Shown: positions 7,930 to 17,495 of the stretch, piece after piece | Position numbering within the stretch: the stretch's first letter is position 1 | Layout of the letters: every line of letters begins with the position of its first letter | Origin: Dyadobacter chenwenxiniae | GTDB lineage: Bacteria > Bacteroidota > Bacteroidia > Cytophagales > Spirosomataceae | Length of the DNA stretch: 64,000 nt | Reading direction: 5' to 3' | Assembly: GCF_022869785.1 (NCBI RefSeq) | Contig: NZ_CP094997.1 | Location: forward strand, 6,133,001-6,197,000 | Made by a program: the position numbers and the translations under genes | The notes under the pieces: generated by a model | Seen by the model: only the letters and a program-made list of their open reading frames with translations | Database searches by the model: none | What the model was told of the DNA's origin: nothing

Positions 7930-8581
7930 CCCAATTGTCGCTCAGTTTTTTGTTTAAAATATCCGAAATCTGCTTGGCCTGCGCGTAAACCATCAAATGT
8001 CCTGCGCCATCAATGGAGACATCGGGTTTCACCATTTTGATCGGGATCAACTTGTCTGCTGTGCCGTGGATGTGATACAGATTTTCAAGGTTATCCGTTC
8101 TTTTCCAGGTTCCCATTCTTACCAAAGCCCATTTCAGGAATTTGCTGTCGGTGTCATGTAAAATGGATTTGAGCAGCGCTTTCAGCTCAGGCGTGTCTGC
8201 ACCGAAAAATTTGTAAGTAAATGTATTTGTCGACTTCAAAAATGGGGCAGCGAATGGGCTGAGCAACAGAAATTTGGTTAATCCCTGATAAAATTTGGAG
8301 ATCGGAACGCCTGTTGGCGTGCTCGAAATGATTACGATCTGCTCCGGATGCACAATATTTGCAAGTTCGGAGGCAACGATGCCACCAAAAGATAATCCAA
8401 CCAGCTGAAATGGCCGCGTTGTATCAATTTGTGCTACCAGCCTGCTTGCATAATGTGCAATTGTCTCTTTTTTCTCAGGCTTGATCCAATCTATATAGTG
8501 AACAGCAAAACGTTCGTCCAATACTAATTTGCTAAAAACGCGTTTGTCGGCTCCCAAGCCGCTTAAAAAATAAAGATTCAT
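7910..8581 (-). CDS. Alpha/beta hydrolase
   Basis: An alpha/beta-hydrolase fold protein of 223 residues from the ATG at 8581. The fold starts at once with MNLYFLSGLGADKRVF. The nucleophile elbow is GLSFGG (Ser64), an acidic residue follows HGTADKLIP, and the catalytic His is in GAGHLM near the C-terminus. The frame stays open upstream to an ATG at 8785; that 68-residue extension has a weak hydrophobic start and then low-complexity polar sequence. I prefer the shorter start because it matches the fold boundary, but an exported longer form cannot be excluded. Substrate unknown. Convergent with the quinone oxidoreductase gene. Confidence 0.8.
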   Translation of the reverse strand: MNLYFLSGLGADKRVFSKLVLDERFAVHYIDWIKPEKKETIAHYASRLVAQIDTTRPFQLVGLSFGGIVASELANIVHPEQIVIISSTPTGVPISKFYQGLTKFLLLSPFAAPFLKSTNTFTYKFFGADTPELKALLKSILHDTDSKFLKWALVRMGTWKRTDNLENLYHIHGTADKLIPIKMVKPDVSIDGAGHLMVYAQAKQISDILNKKLSDNWVKNPNH

Positions 8582-8838
8582 TTTATCGGGGTCTGGCGTT
8601 GAAGATCGTTCGTGAGTAGTCGCCGTTCCATCCGATAAAGTATGATCATTCTCCTGATTTGCCGCAAACGATTTTTCTAACGGTCGGTTTGCACCATTTA
8701 TCGTGGACTGACCGAAAATCTCGGCGCTGCGGACCGTTAGGTAAATGGTCAGGCAAATCCAGGGAATGTTGATATTCGAAAGCATAATAATGTCGGAAAG
8801 CTATTCGAATATACGGGCTGGCAGAGAATAAAGATTGC

Positions 8839-10863
8839 CTATTTTACAAAATTGAATCTCAAACCGGCCATGGCCCAGCGTCCCGGCATTTTGGAGCCAA
8901 GCAAATCACTGTACTGAACATCAAATGCATTGTCGGCCTGCACAAATACAGCCAGGCTGCGATTTAAAAAAGCATATTCTGCCTTTGCGTTTAATAAAAA
9001 ATAATCTTTCGAAATGTTCGCTTCGATGGCTGATGCCGCGCGTTCTGCCCGGTTTTTATACAAACCGTTCAGACTGACCGAGAAGCCGGAAACCTGATAA
9101 ATGGCAGAAAAGTTGCCCAGGAACTTGGCGTGGGACGACACATAGAAGGAGGGTTCTAAGTTGCTGCTTTCGCTTTTCAGCCAGGTTAACCCTGCATTAA
9201 AAATCAATTTCTGATCAGTTGAAAATGAGTTAACAGTTTGAAAATCAATTTCGAAACCAGTTGTATTCACTTCCGCAATGTTCAATGCTAAGCCAAAGGT
9301 CCCCGTAGGAGCTAGATTTTCCTTACGAGGCATTTGGGCATAAGGCGTTGACACGTAATCGATCAGGTCATTTTGAAGTCTTTGAAAAAATGTTCCTGAA
9401 ATTTTGAGCTGATTTGTGTTGCTATTAGTCAAAAACCAGTCTGCCCCGGCTTCATAACTGAATGATTTCTCGGCCTTTAATGCAGGATTTCCTACATTTC
9501 CGCCTGTAACCAATGCTTTTTTGTAGTTATTAAATCTCTCCGTGAAGTCTGCGTCCCGGATGGTTTTGCCCGCGCTGCCGCGAAATTGCCAGTTGTCTTT
9601 TTTGTAAGATAAATTGACCTGAGGCACCACTTCCGAACCGATGCTTTCACGCCAATCTAATCTTACAGAAGGCGTTACGGTGAAATTGGCTCCAATATTT
9701 TGAACCAAGGACACAAACGGCGCGAGTTGGCTCAGGGCATGATCGCCGCGGTCGTTGGATGCAATGTTCCGGTTTTGATAGTTAAGCCCCGCAATCAGGT
9801 TCGTGCTTTGCGTGAATGTTTGCTGCCAGGTTAGCAAGCCTTGCCACAACTGTGATTTGCTGTTGTTGGCAATAGAATGCGGATTGAACAAATATTGGTC
9901 TCGAACAAATTTATAGCCTCCATCCAGCGTAATGGCCGTTTTTTCTGTCTTGTAACCAATTTTAATCTGGTTCCAGGAGGTTTCCACCTTCTCACTCGCC
10001 GTATCGGATTTGAGGGCTGTATAAAAATTTTGCGCAGCAAAATCGCGATGATCATAGGCGCTCCGTACGGCCACATTCAAGCTGGGAGAAAGCGCATAAT
10101 TGAGAGAAACGGACGCCGTGTTGTTATGAAAATATCCCTTAATTCCCCGCTGCTGAACGCCTGAGGCATTATTTGACAAAAAACCGCCTGAAATCGCCAG
10201 TTTGTCCTTTTGTACAAATGCACCCACATTCGCATTTTTTAAACCATACTGTCCGGCGGTTAATGCACCATTAATGCTCGTTTTTAGCGTTCCCATAGTA
10301 CTTTCATCCTCATTTCCGGACTGTAAGCGCGCAGCAAATGTTTTGGAAATAACATGAATCACACCACCCACAGCATCGGAGCCATAAATCGCGGAGGAAG
10401 CACCTTTTAAAACTTCGATTCGCTCGATTTCGGACGGAGAAATGGGGATATAGGCATTAAAATGGCCTGTGTTCGGATCATTGAGCCTTAATCCATCCAA
10501 GATGATCAGCACTTGCTGAAATGTTCCGCCGCGCAGCACAATGTCGCTTTGGGAGCCCATGGGGCCGCGCGCCTGAATTTCCACACCAGGCACATAACGA
10601 AGCAGATCATCAATACTGTGCACGGGCAGGTTTTGGAAATATTCACCTTTAATGACAGCAATGTTCCGCCCAGTTTGCGAAGCGCGTTTTTCGACAAGTG
10701 AAGAGGTTACAGTAACAGGATCGAGTGAAATATCCTGCGCAAAAACCGGGGTACACAACAGCAAGGCAAAACAAATCACCGGGTTTTTCAAAATCAGAAA
10801 AACAAACTTTGCCGGGTTTTTCAAAACCCAGATCAAAAAAGAAGATTGTAGCATTGTCATCAT
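8839..10863 (-). CDS. TonB-dependent outer membrane receptor (BtuB/vitamin-type)
   Basis: An outer-membrane 22-strand barrel receptor of 674 residues from the ATG at 10863. A hydrophobic signal segment ends near PVFAQ. The TonB-box/plug region follows: VTVTSSLVEKRA, then NLPVHSIDDLLRYVPGVEI, IVLRGGTFQQVLIILDG and the plug end IERIEVLKGASSAIYGSDAVG. The rest is barrel, closing with an aromatic-rich last strand (AMAGLRFNFVK). The frame is open up to an ATG at 10926, but a -7-like motif at 10896-10903 lies inside that extension and favours the downstream start. There is no carboxypeptidase-regulatory domain, so it is a classical micronutrient-type receptor and not SusC. It is divergent from a MocR regulator. 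The ligand is unknown. Confidence 0.88.
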   Translation of the reverse strand: MMTMLQSSFLIWVLKNPAKFVFLILKNPVICFALLLCTPVFAQDISLDPVTVTSSLVEKRASQTGRNIAVIKGEYFQNLPVHSIDDLLRYVPGVEIQARGPMGSQSDIVLRGGTFQQVLIILDGLRLNDPNTGHFNAYIPISPSEIERIEVLKGASSAIYGSDAVGGVIHVISKTFAARLQSGNEDESTMGTLKTSINGALTAGQYGLKNANVGAFVQKDKLAISGGFLSNNASGVQQRGIKGYFHNNTASVSLNYALSPSLNVAVRSAYDHRDFAAQNFYTALKSDTASEKVETSWNQIKIGYKTEKTAITLDGGYKFVRDQYLFNPHSIANNSKSQLWQGLLTWQQTFTQSTNLIAGLNYQNRNIASNDRGDHALSQLAPFVSLVQNIGANFTVTPSVRLDWRESIGSEVVPQVNLSYKKDNWQFRGSAGKTIRDADFTERFNNYKKALVTGGNVGNPALKAEKSFSYEAGADWFLTNSNTNQLKISGTFFQRLQNDLIDYVSTPYAQMPRKENLAPTGTFGLALNIAEVNTTGFEIDFQTVNSFSTDQKLIFNAGLTWLKSESSNLEPSFYVSSHAKFLGNFSAIYQVSGFSVSLNGLYKNRAERAASAIEANISKDYFLLNAKAEYAFLNRSLAVFVQADNAFDVQYSDLLGSKMPGRWAMAGLRFNFVK

Positions 10864-10895
10864 GGCTGTGATATCAGAATCAAATTTATTTTGGA

Positions 10896-10903
10896 CAAAC
10901 TTA
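10896..10903 (-). promoter_or_regulatory. Possible -7 element for the TonB-dependent receptor
   Basis: The minus strand reads TAAGTTTG (TAnnTTTG), 33 bases upstream of the ATG at 10863 and in the short divergent region shared with the MocR gene. It supports the shorter receptor start. No properly spaced -33 TTG is visible. Confidence 0.35.
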
Positions 10904-10943
10904 CTATCTTGCCGGACTGTTAACATGCTCCGGTTTTAAGTTT

Positions 10944-12425
10944 ATGAGTAGTCCGGTTGAAATTCCATTCCAAAATATCGTAACCATTGACCGGCAAAAT
11001 ATAACGCCGGTTTATCTGCAAATCTCGCGTCAGATGATCAATGCGATCCAGCGCGGCGTGTTGTATACGGGTGCAAGGTTGCCGGGAACCCGCTCGCTCG
11101 CGGGAATTCTGGAAGTGCACAGAAAAACGGTGGTTGCGGCTTATAATGAGCTAGATGCACAAGGCTGGATCGAACTCAGGCCGAATAAAGGAACATTTGT
11201 TACCCAAAAATCACCGGCTCATTCCGCAAACCCGTTGCATTTCAATGCGGATTATTTGGTTAAATATCCCCAAAAAGCAGGTTTTGCATTTGAAGAAAGC
11301 ATGCTTTTGGACAGGCCTGTGTCCGTTTCCAAAGCCGAGCTGGAATTCACCGACGGACTTCCCGACGTGCGCCTGGCTCCAATGGACAAGCTGGCAAAAG
11401 CCTATTCGAGTGTTTTAAGAAGAAATAACAACCGCAAATTACTCAGCTATTCCCACGTTGAAGGCAATGCTTTTTTTAGAGCAAAACTGGCTGATTATCT
11501 GAACAATACGCGGGGATTGCATATTGGAAAGGAGAATATTATCACGACGCGCGGAATACAAATGGGCATTTATCTGGCATCTATGCTGCTTCTAAAAAAA
11601 GGCGATAACGTAGTGGTGGGTAACCTGAGTTACTATGTGGCGAATATGATTTTTCAGCAGGCCGGGGCCAACATTATTTCCGTTCTGGTCGACGAGCAGG
11701 GCATTTCTGTGGAGGCGGTGCGAAAATTGTGCGAGACGAAGCGCATTCGAATGCTGTACATTACGCCGCACCATCATTACCCAACCACTGTGACGCTTAG
11801 CGCGGAGCGGCGCATGGAATTGCTAAATCTTTCGGTGCAATATGGTTTCATCATTCTCGAGGATGACCATGACTATGATTTTCATTACAACAGCAGTCCG
11901 GTTTTGCCGCTGGCAAGCGCCGATCCGGCGGGAATGGTGGTTTACATCGGCTCATTTTGCAAAGCTTTGGCGCCCGGATTACGTTCCGGCTACATTGTTG
12001 CGCCTCAAAATCTGATTACCGAACTCGGGAAATTCCGGAGGATCATCGACCGGCAGGGCGATCTGATGATGGAGCAGGCTTTGGGGGAATTGTTGGATGA
12101 AGGTGAAATTCAGCGGCATATCAAGAAAGCGCAAAAGGTTTATCACCAGCGACGCGATCTATTGGATACATTGCTGCGCACTCATTTTGAAGCATATTTG
12201 AACTTTAAAACACCGCCCGGCGGGCTGGCAATCTGGACGGAGTGGCGAAAAGACATTAATTTGATGCGGGTTAGCAAAACCTGTTTGAAACAAAACCTGC
12301 ATTTGCCCCAGACATTGCTTTTCCAAACCGGCCAGCTCAGTGCGATGCGGCTCGGATTCGGGAACCTGGACGACGGAGAAATCAGAACGGCGGTTGAAAT
12401 CCTGAATTATTCAATTAATTTGTGA
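10944..12425 (+). CDS. MocR/PdxR-type transcriptional regulator (GntR HTH + aminotransferase fold)
   Basis: A 493-residue fusion. A winged-helix GntR domain occupies about 15-85 (ITPVYLQISRQM, GARLPGTRSLAGILEVHRKT), followed by a fold-type I aminotransferase domain from about 110. PLP-binding features are visible: the aspartate in ILEDDHDYDFHY and the Schiff-base lysine in SFCKALAPGLRSGY. MocR proteins use PLP or PLP-amino acid adducts as effectors and usually regulate neighbouring genes, classically B6 synthesis or amino-acid-derivative uptake. Here the divergent neighbour is a TonB-dependent receptor and the next gene downstream is a flavin oxidase. Target genes are inferred from position only. 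Confidence 0.92.
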   Translation: MSSPVEIPFQNIVTIDRQNITPVYLQISRQMINAIQRGVLYTGARLPGTRSLAGILEVHRKTVVAAYNELDAQGWIELRPNKGTFVTQKSPAHSANPLHFNADYLVKYPQKAGFAFEESMLLDRPVSVSKAELEFTDGLPDVRLAPMDKLAKAYSSVLRRNNNRKLLSYSHVEGNAFFRAKLADYLNNTRGLHIGKENIITTRGIQMGIYLASMLLLKKGDNVVVGNLSYYVANMIFQQAGANIISVLVDEQGISVEAVRKLCETKRIRMLYITPHHHYPTTVTLSAERRMELLNLSVQYGFIILEDDHDYDFHYNSSPVLPLASADPAGMVVYIGSFCKALAPGLRSGYIVAPQNLITELGKFRRIIDRQGDLMMEQALGELLDEGEIQRHIKKAQKVYHQRRDLLDTLLRTHFEAYLNFKTPPGGLAIWTEWRKDINLMRVSKTCLKQNLHLPQTLLFQTGQLSAMRLGFGNLDDGEIRTAVEILNYSINL

Positions 12426-12473
12426 TTTAATCATATCCGTTCCGGTTTTCACTTTGCTTTCCTTCCCAAACTT

Positions 12474-13820
12474 ATGAATAAGAGAACTTTTATAAAACTA
12501 TCAACAGCATTCATGACAGCTCCATTATTTTCACCATTAACCGGCTGGGCAAAGGCCGATAAACTGAAAAACTGGGCCGGAAACCTGGAATACAGCACCG
12601 AACGCCTGGATCAGGCGAAGACTTTGAGGCAGGTTCAGGAAATTGTCAAAAAATATCCCAAGCTGAAAGTGCTCGGAACACGGCATTGTTTCAACAACAT
12701 TGCGGACACGAAGGATCAGTTTATCTCGCTGGTTAATGCGGAGGAACACATTGTTTTGGATGAAAAAAATAAAACGGTGACTGTGAATTCGGGCATGAAA
12801 TACGGTCAATTGAGTCCGTATTTGCATAAAAAAGGCTTTGCGCTGCATAATCTCGCGTCGCTTCCGCACATTTCGGTTGCCGGCGCTTGTGCTACGGCTA
12901 CGCATGGCTCCGGGGATAAAAATGGAAATCTCGCTACGGCAGTTGCGGCGATGGAAATCGTGACCGCGGCTGGCGATGTGATGCAACTAAGTCGTAAAAA
13001 TGATGGGGATAAATTTAATGCGGCCGTTGTGAATCTGGGCGCTTTGGGTGTGGTTACAAAAGTGACGCTGGATGTGGTGCCGACTTTTATGATGGGACAG
13101 TTTGTTTACGAAAATCTGCCTCTGGATCAGTTGAAGGATAATTTTGAAAAAATAGAATCGAGCGGATATAGTGTTAGTTTGTTTACAAATTGGCAGAGTC
13201 AGGACATTACGGAAGTTTGGGTTAAGCAAAAAATTGAGGATGGAAAGCCTCTGAAAGCTGAAAAAGAATTCTTTGGGGCTAAACTGGCAACCAAAAACCT
13301 ACATCCGATTCCCGAACTTTCTGCTGAAAACTGCACGGAGCAAATGGGCGTTTCCGGCCCCTGGTATGAACGCTTGCCGCATTTTAAGATGGGATTTACG
13401 CCCAGCAGCGGCGTTGAGCTGCAATCGGAATTTTTTGTGCCGAGAAAAAACGCGGTGGACGCCATTATGGCTATCTCCAAACTTGGAAGTCAGGTTGGCC
13501 CGCATTTGCTCACTTCCGAAATCCGGACTATTGCTGCGGATGATTTCTGGCTGAGCCCTTGCTACAAGCAGGATTCTGTGGCCATTCATTTTACCTGGAA
13601 ACAGGAATGGGATGCGGTTAGCAAGCTGCTGCCGATCATTGAGCGCGAATTGGCGCCTTATGATGTGCGCCCGCACTGGGGGAAACTGTTTTCCGTTTCA
13701 CCCGATCTCCTTGCAAAACGCTATGTGAAAATGGAGGAATTTAAAGCGCTTGCAAAGGAATGGGACCCGAATGGCAAATTCAGAAATGACTTCCTTAACC
13801 TGAATATTCCTAGAAGTTGA
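12474..13820 (+). CDS. FAD-linked oxidase, alditol/xylitol oxidase-like
   Basis: A 448-residue vanillyl-alcohol-oxidase-family flavoprotein closest to alditol oxidases. It starts with a Tat-like or Sec signal (MNKRTFIKLSTAFMTAP, cleavage near GWAKA), so it may be exported. The FAD domain has GTRHCFNNIADT (about 68-79); the His71 position corresponds to the covalent FAD histidine of alditol oxidase. A second block is HISVAGACATATHGSGDKNG. The C-terminal domain ends with RPHWGKLF and a WDPNGKFRNDFL tail typical of ALO-type enzymes. It should oxidise a polyol or aldonolactone with O2, releasing H2O2. The gene follows the MocR gene by 48 bases on the same strand. Confidence 0.85.
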   Translation: MNKRTFIKLSTAFMTAPLFSPLTGWAKADKLKNWAGNLEYSTERLDQAKTLRQVQEIVKKYPKLKVLGTRHCFNNIADTKDQFISLVNAEEHIVLDEKNKTVTVNSGMKYGQLSPYLHKKGFALHNLASLPHISVAGACATATHGSGDKNGNLATAVAAMEIVTAAGDVMQLSRKNDGDKFNAAVVNLGALGVVTKVTLDVVPTFMMGQFVYENLPLDQLKDNFEKIESSGYSVSLFTNWQSQDITEVWVKQKIEDGKPLKAEKEFFGAKLATKNLHPIPELSAENCTEQMGVSGPWYERLPHFKMGFTPSSGVELQSEFFVPRKNAVDAIMAISKLGSQVGPHLLTSEIRTIAADDFWLSPCYKQDSVAIHFTWKQEWDAVSKLLPIIERELAPYDVRPHWGKLFSVSPDLLAKRYVKMEEFKALAKEWDPNGKFRNDFLNLNIPRS

Positions 13821-13835
13821 GGAAAATATAAGCCG

Positions 13836-13865
13836 TTTCGTGAATGATTATGACCCTTATTTTTG
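13836..13865 (+). promoter_or_regulatory. Possible promoter for the TetR-aarF pair
   Basis: The -7-like TATTTTTG at 13858-13865 matches TAnnTTTG. A weak -33-like TTTCG begins at 13836, giving a plausible spacer. The start codon of the TetR gene follows about 88 bases later. Confidence 0.35.
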
Positions 13866-13952
13866 TTGCTAAATAGTCCGCTATGAATATTTTATGCTGA
13901 CCAACATTCGTTTTGTAAGCGTGGATTAATACATTGTAAACCAAGTAAAATA

Positions 13953-14639
13953 ATGGCAGCAAAATTAAGGGAACTTCCGATTGCAGAACCTGCAGCAGCC
14001 CGGGAAATCACATCCGATAAGATTACAGAATTATATATGCACGATTGCCTTGAACAGAACAAAAAGCCGGAATCGGTTTACTTGTTCTGCAAGCGTCATG
14101 GCATTGTTGAAAAGGAATTTTACAAACATTTCTCTTCGATTGAAGCAATAGAAAAAAGCGTTTTTGTGAGCTTTCACAGACTCGCTGTTGAGCTCATGAA
14201 CCAAAGCGATGACATGGCTGTGCTTGGTTTCAGGGATAAGCTTCTGACTTATTATTTCACTTATTTTGAGATACTTACGGCCAACAGGAGTTATGCTGTT
14301 TTTGATCTGAAAAGTGAAAAAAACCGCCTGGCCGGGTTGATGAAGTTGAAGGATTTCAGGAGCCAGTTCAAAACATTTATCAGCGAGATCAGCGACGGTT
14401 ATCTCAAATCCAAAAGCGAGCGGGTCCGCAAAGCGCAGCAGGATGCATTGGAAGAAGGTGCGTGGATCCAGTTTATGATAACGCTCAAATTCTGGCTTGA
14501 CGACGAGTCTATTGGCTTTGAAAAGACAGATCTTTTCATCGAAAAATCAATCCGGGCAACATTTGATCTCATTGATATCACGCCCCTGGAAAGTGTGATT
14601 GATTTTGGTAAATTTCTCATTAAAGAAAAGTTGAAGTAG
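13953..14639 (+). CDS. TetR/AcrR-family regulator
   Basis: A 228-residue protein. The N-terminal helix-turn-helix lies at about 22-65 (ITSDKITELYMHDC then FCKRHGIVEKEFYKHFSSIEAIEKSVF), followed by an all-helical ligand domain as in TetR regulators. The HTH is divergent from classical TetR but the spacing and the FYKHFSS motif are characteristic. It lies two bases upstream of the AarF/ABC1 kinase gene, so it probably senses a cue relevant to that kinase or its lipid/quinone pathway. The ligand is unknown. Confidence 0.75.
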   Translation: MAAKLRELPIAEPAAAREITSDKITELYMHDCLEQNKKPESVYLFCKRHGIVEKEFYKHFSSIEAIEKSVFVSFHRLAVELMNQSDDMAVLGFRDKLLTYYFTYFEILTANRSYAVFDLKSEKNRLAGLMKLKDFRSQFKTFISEISDGYLKSKSERVRKAQQDALEEGAWIQFMITLKFWLDDESIGFEKTDLFIEKSIRATFDLIDITPLESVIDFGKFLIKEKLK

Positions 14640-14641
14640 GA

Positions 14642-15943
14642 ATGGAAACAATTGACAGCATCCCTACTTCGAAAATTCAGCGTGCAACCAGATTGATTTC
14701 GACCGGTGTAAAAATCGGGGGTAACTATTTGAAATATTACGGTGAGAAGATCACCAATCCCGAGTCAGCGCGGGATAATTTGAATACAAACAACGCTGAG
14801 GATATTTACGACGGACTTAAAAACCTGAAAGGCAGTGCATTGAAAGTGGCGCAGATGCTGAGTATGGAGAAAAATTTCCTTCCGCAGGCTTACGTGGAGA
14901 AGTTTTCTTTGTCCCAATTTTCAGTTCCTCCGCTGTCTGCACCGCTTGTTGTGAAGACATTCAGAAAGTATTTTGGCAAATCCCCGTTGGATCTTTTCGA
15001 TTCTTTCGACGCCAATGCGATCAATGCTGCGAGCATTGGCCAAGTGCATAAGGCGACGAAAGATGGAAAAGATCTGGCCGTTAAAATCCAGTATCCGGGC
15101 GTTGCAGAGAGCATTTCTTCTGACCTGGCGATGGTGAAACCGATTGCCATGAGCATGTTCAACATTCAAGCGAAAGATTCGGATAAGTATTTTAAAGAGG
15201 TGGAAACCAAGCTTACCGAGGAAACCAATTATTTTCTCGAAATAGCCCAGAGCACGGAAATTGCCGAGGCTTGCGCACATATCCCGAACTTACGTTTTCC
15301 GAAATATTATCCTGAATTGTCCTGCGAAAAGGTGATTTCAATGGATTGGATGACGGGCAAGCATTTGTCTGAGTTCACTAAAATGAATACAGATCAGCAT
15401 TTGGCTAACAAGATCGGGCAGGCGCTTTGGGATTTTTATATGTTCCAGGTTCACCAACTGAGAAAAGTGCACGCCGATCCGCATCCGGGCAATTTCCTTG
15501 TTGATGAAGCGGGAAATTTGATCGCCATCGATTTTGGGTGCATTAAAGAGATCCCGGATTCGTTTTATACACCATATTTTGAGTTGGCCGAGCCGGAGAA
15601 ATTGAATGATCCTGAAATTTTCTATTCAAGAATGGAAGCTTTGGAAATTCTTTCGAGCAAGGATACGCCACAGGAGACAATATATTTCTCGAAGCTTTTC
15701 AAAGAAATACTTGGATTGCTAACGCAGCCATTCCAGTCTGAAACATTCGATTTTTCAGATGAAGCATTTTTTGGGAAACTGGCGGCATTGGGCGAGAAAT
15801 ACGCGAATGATAAGGAGCTGCGGAAAATGAATGTGAACCGTGGATCCAAACATTTCATTTATATCAACCGCACATTCTTCGGGCTTTTCAGCCTGCTGCA
15901 CGATTTGAAAGCGACTGTTGAAACGAAGCAATTAGCATTGTGA
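14642..15943 (+). CDS. AarF/ABC1/UbiB-family atypical kinase
   Basis: A 433-residue ABC1-family protein. Visible hallmarks are KGSALKVAQMLSME (the KxGQ-like N-terminal motif), AASIGQVHKATKDGKDLAVK with the ATP-binding lysine, VHADPHPGNFLVDEAG (catalytic loop) and AIDFGCIKEIP (metal-binding DFG). Members act as ATPases or kinases supporting quinone and lipid metabolism. The kinase domain spans about 75-330, and the C-terminal 100 residues are helical. It is co-transcribed with the upstream TetR gene and is followed by a hairpin terminator. Confidence 0.88.
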   Translation: METIDSIPTSKIQRATRLISTGVKIGGNYLKYYGEKITNPESARDNLNTNNAEDIYDGLKNLKGSALKVAQMLSMEKNFLPQAYVEKFSLSQFSVPPLSAPLVVKTFRKYFGKSPLDLFDSFDANAINAASIGQVHKATKDGKDLAVKIQYPGVAESISSDLAMVKPIAMSMFNIQAKDSDKYFKEVETKLTEETNYFLEIAQSTEIAEACAHIPNLRFPKYYPELSCEKVISMDWMTGKHLSEFTKMNTDQHLANKIGQALWDFYMFQVHQLRKVHADPHPGNFLVDEAGNLIAIDFGCIKEIPDSFYTPYFELAEPEKLNDPEIFYSRMEALEILSSKDTPQETIYFSKLFKEILGLLTQPFQSETFDFSDEAFFGKLAALGEKYANDKELRKMNVNRGSKHFIYINRTFFGLFSLLHDLKATVETKQLAL

Positions 15944-15966
15944 TTGATTGATTATTAAATTATTTC

Positions 15967-16008
15967 AAACCGGCGAAGGACTAAACATCTTCGTCGGTTT
16001 TCTTTTTT
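15967..16008 (+). terminator. Rho-independent terminator of the aarF unit
   Basis: Arms AAACCGGCGAAG (15967-15978) and CTTCGTCGGTTT (15989-16000) pair with one mismatch around a 10-base loop and are followed by TCTTTTTT. The structure overlaps the last codons of the convergent AI-2E gene. Confidence 0.8.
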
Positions 16009-17105
16009 GGCTTTCGCTTATTTACAAGCCTGAACAGGTTATTATTTGCTTGTTCAGGCGTTTGATCACCCAGTAAAATCCCCCACGGTTTGAGCCCGTC
16101 AATGCGATCAAAAACCACTTTCAGCATGGCGATCGCCGGAATCGAAAGGAACATTCCTGACAAACCAGCCAATGCGCCGCCAACAAGCACGCCGACGATT
16201 GAAGCCAATGCGTTGATCTTCACTTTGGAACCCACTATAAGCGGCACCAGGAAGTTGTTGTCAATAAACTGAACCGCAATAAATACGCCTACGACGCCCA
16301 GTAATGTATGGGCATCGGGATGGCTAATGAACGTTACCATTACCGCCAGGGCCGTTGCCACAAGTCCGCCAATGTAGGGAATAAGGTTAAGGATAGCAGC
16401 CATAATGCCCAGCAGCATCGCATATTGAACATTAAGCAACAGTAATCCAACGGAATTCAGCACCGCAACAACCGTCGTTTCCAAAAGCAAGCCCACCATG
16501 TAACTTTGAATGATGGATTTGATTTCTCCCAAAATTTCAAGCACCCGCGGCTTATGCTCTTCCGCAAAGAGAACGACCATAAAATGCAGCAGCATGGTCC
16601 GGTAATAAAGGAGTAGAAATGCGTAAATAGGGATAAGGATCAATGTTGCCAATGGTCCTGTGACAACGCCTAGCGTCTCGGCACCCTGGAAATTTTCGAG
16701 CGTTTTCGTCTGGGCGTTTTTAAGATATTCGGCCTGCTTGCTATAACTGACGCTATATTCCCGCCGGATCCACCGCCGCGCATCGCGATAAAACTCATTA
16801 ATGTTGCGTTTCAGCTTAGGCCACTCATCCGAAAAATCCGAAAGTTGCATCGAGAGCAGGATTGCGACGCCTGAGACAATCACAACCGCCAGGAGCACCG
16901 CCAGCGTGATTGCCAGCACCTTATGCATCCCCATCCGGGTAAACCAAGCCTCCACCGGCCTCAGCAAAACTGCAATCAATCCAGCCATCGCCAGCGGGAC
17001 AATAATGTCCTGCCCCAGGTAAATCCCCAGCATGACCAGGCCAATTGCCAGGAGGGAATAGGTGAATTTTTGGTGGAACGGGGCGGGGGTTATAGGTAAA
17101 GACAA
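15981..17105 (-). CDS. AI-2E family transporter (PerM-type permease)
   Basis: A 374-residue polytopic inner-membrane protein of the AI-2E exporter/PerM family, with about eight membrane segments. Characteristic parts are the N-terminal GIYLGQDIIVPLAMAGLIAV, the amphipathic region after it, and the conserved loop NLIPYIGGLVATALAV (about 240-255), followed by FIDNNFLVPLIVGSKVKIN. The C-terminal tail is very basic (KRKPKKK). Substrates vary in this family (AI-2, ions, other solutes), so no specific role is assigned. Convergent with the aarF gene, whose terminator overlaps its 3' end. Confidence 0.9.
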   Translation of the reverse strand: MSLPITPAPFHQKFTYSLLAIGLVMLGIYLGQDIIVPLAMAGLIAVLLRPVEAWFTRMGMHKVLAITLAVLLAVVIVSGVAILLSMQLSDFSDEWPKLKRNINEFYRDARRWIRREYSVSYSKQAEYLKNAQTKTLENFQGAETLGVVTGPLATLILIPIYAFLLLYYRTMLLHFMVVLFAEEHKPRVLEILGEIKSIIQSYMVGLLLETTVVAVLNSVGLLLLNVQYAMLLGIMAAILNLIPYIGGLVATALAVMVTFISHPDAHTLLGVVGVFIAVQFIDNNFLVPLIVGSKVKINALASIVGVLVGGALAGLSGMFLSIPAIAMLKVVFDRIDGLKPWGILLGDQTPEQANNNLFRLVNKRKPKKKTDEDV

Positions 17106-17186
17106 TGTGTTTAGTTTAGATTTTCTAAATAATTTTTAAAAATATTAATTTTCTTGTAAGTTTGATTTGAAACACACTATCATATA

Positions 17187-17489
17187 ATGGTAATACTTAG
17201 CTATAAAGCTATAAGAGAATTTGGGAAAAAGCATCACGATTCGGAAGAAGCTTTAGGGAGCTGGTATAAGATTGTGGAGCGATCGAATTGGGCTCATTTT
17301 CATGATGTAAAGCAAGTCTTTAATTCCGTCGATTCGGTTGGCAATGACCGATATGTTTTTAATATTAAAGGGAATAAATACAGGCTGGTAGCACTCATAA
17401 ACTTTAACGTCAGAACCCTTTATATTCTCTTTATTGGTACGCACGCTGAATATGACCTGATAGACGCATCGCTTATCAAATTTAAATAG
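17187..17489 (+). CDS. higB: HigB-type mRNA interferase toxin
   Basis: A 100-residue toxin of the HigB family. The characteristic sequences are AIREFGKKHHDSEEALGSWY (about 8-27), VFNIKGNKYRLVALINFN with the basic KGNKYRL loop, and LYILFIGTHAEYD near the C-terminus. HigB cleaves mRNA at the ribosome. The toxin gene comes first and the antitoxin gene begins six bases after its stop, the normal higBA order. It looks intact. Confidence 0.92.
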   Translation: MVILSYKAIREFGKKHHDSEEALGSWYKIVERSNWAHFHDVKQVFNSVDSVGNDRYVFNIKGNKYRLVALINFNVRTLYILFIGTHAEYDLIDASLIKFK

Positions 17490-17495
17490 AAGAAC

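Noticed and set aside
8582..8785. N-terminal extension of the alpha/beta hydrolase as a genuine signal peptide
   Set aside because: The hydrophobic start is weak and the following ~40 residues are low-complexity; the fold begins at the internal ATG. Kept only as an alternative.
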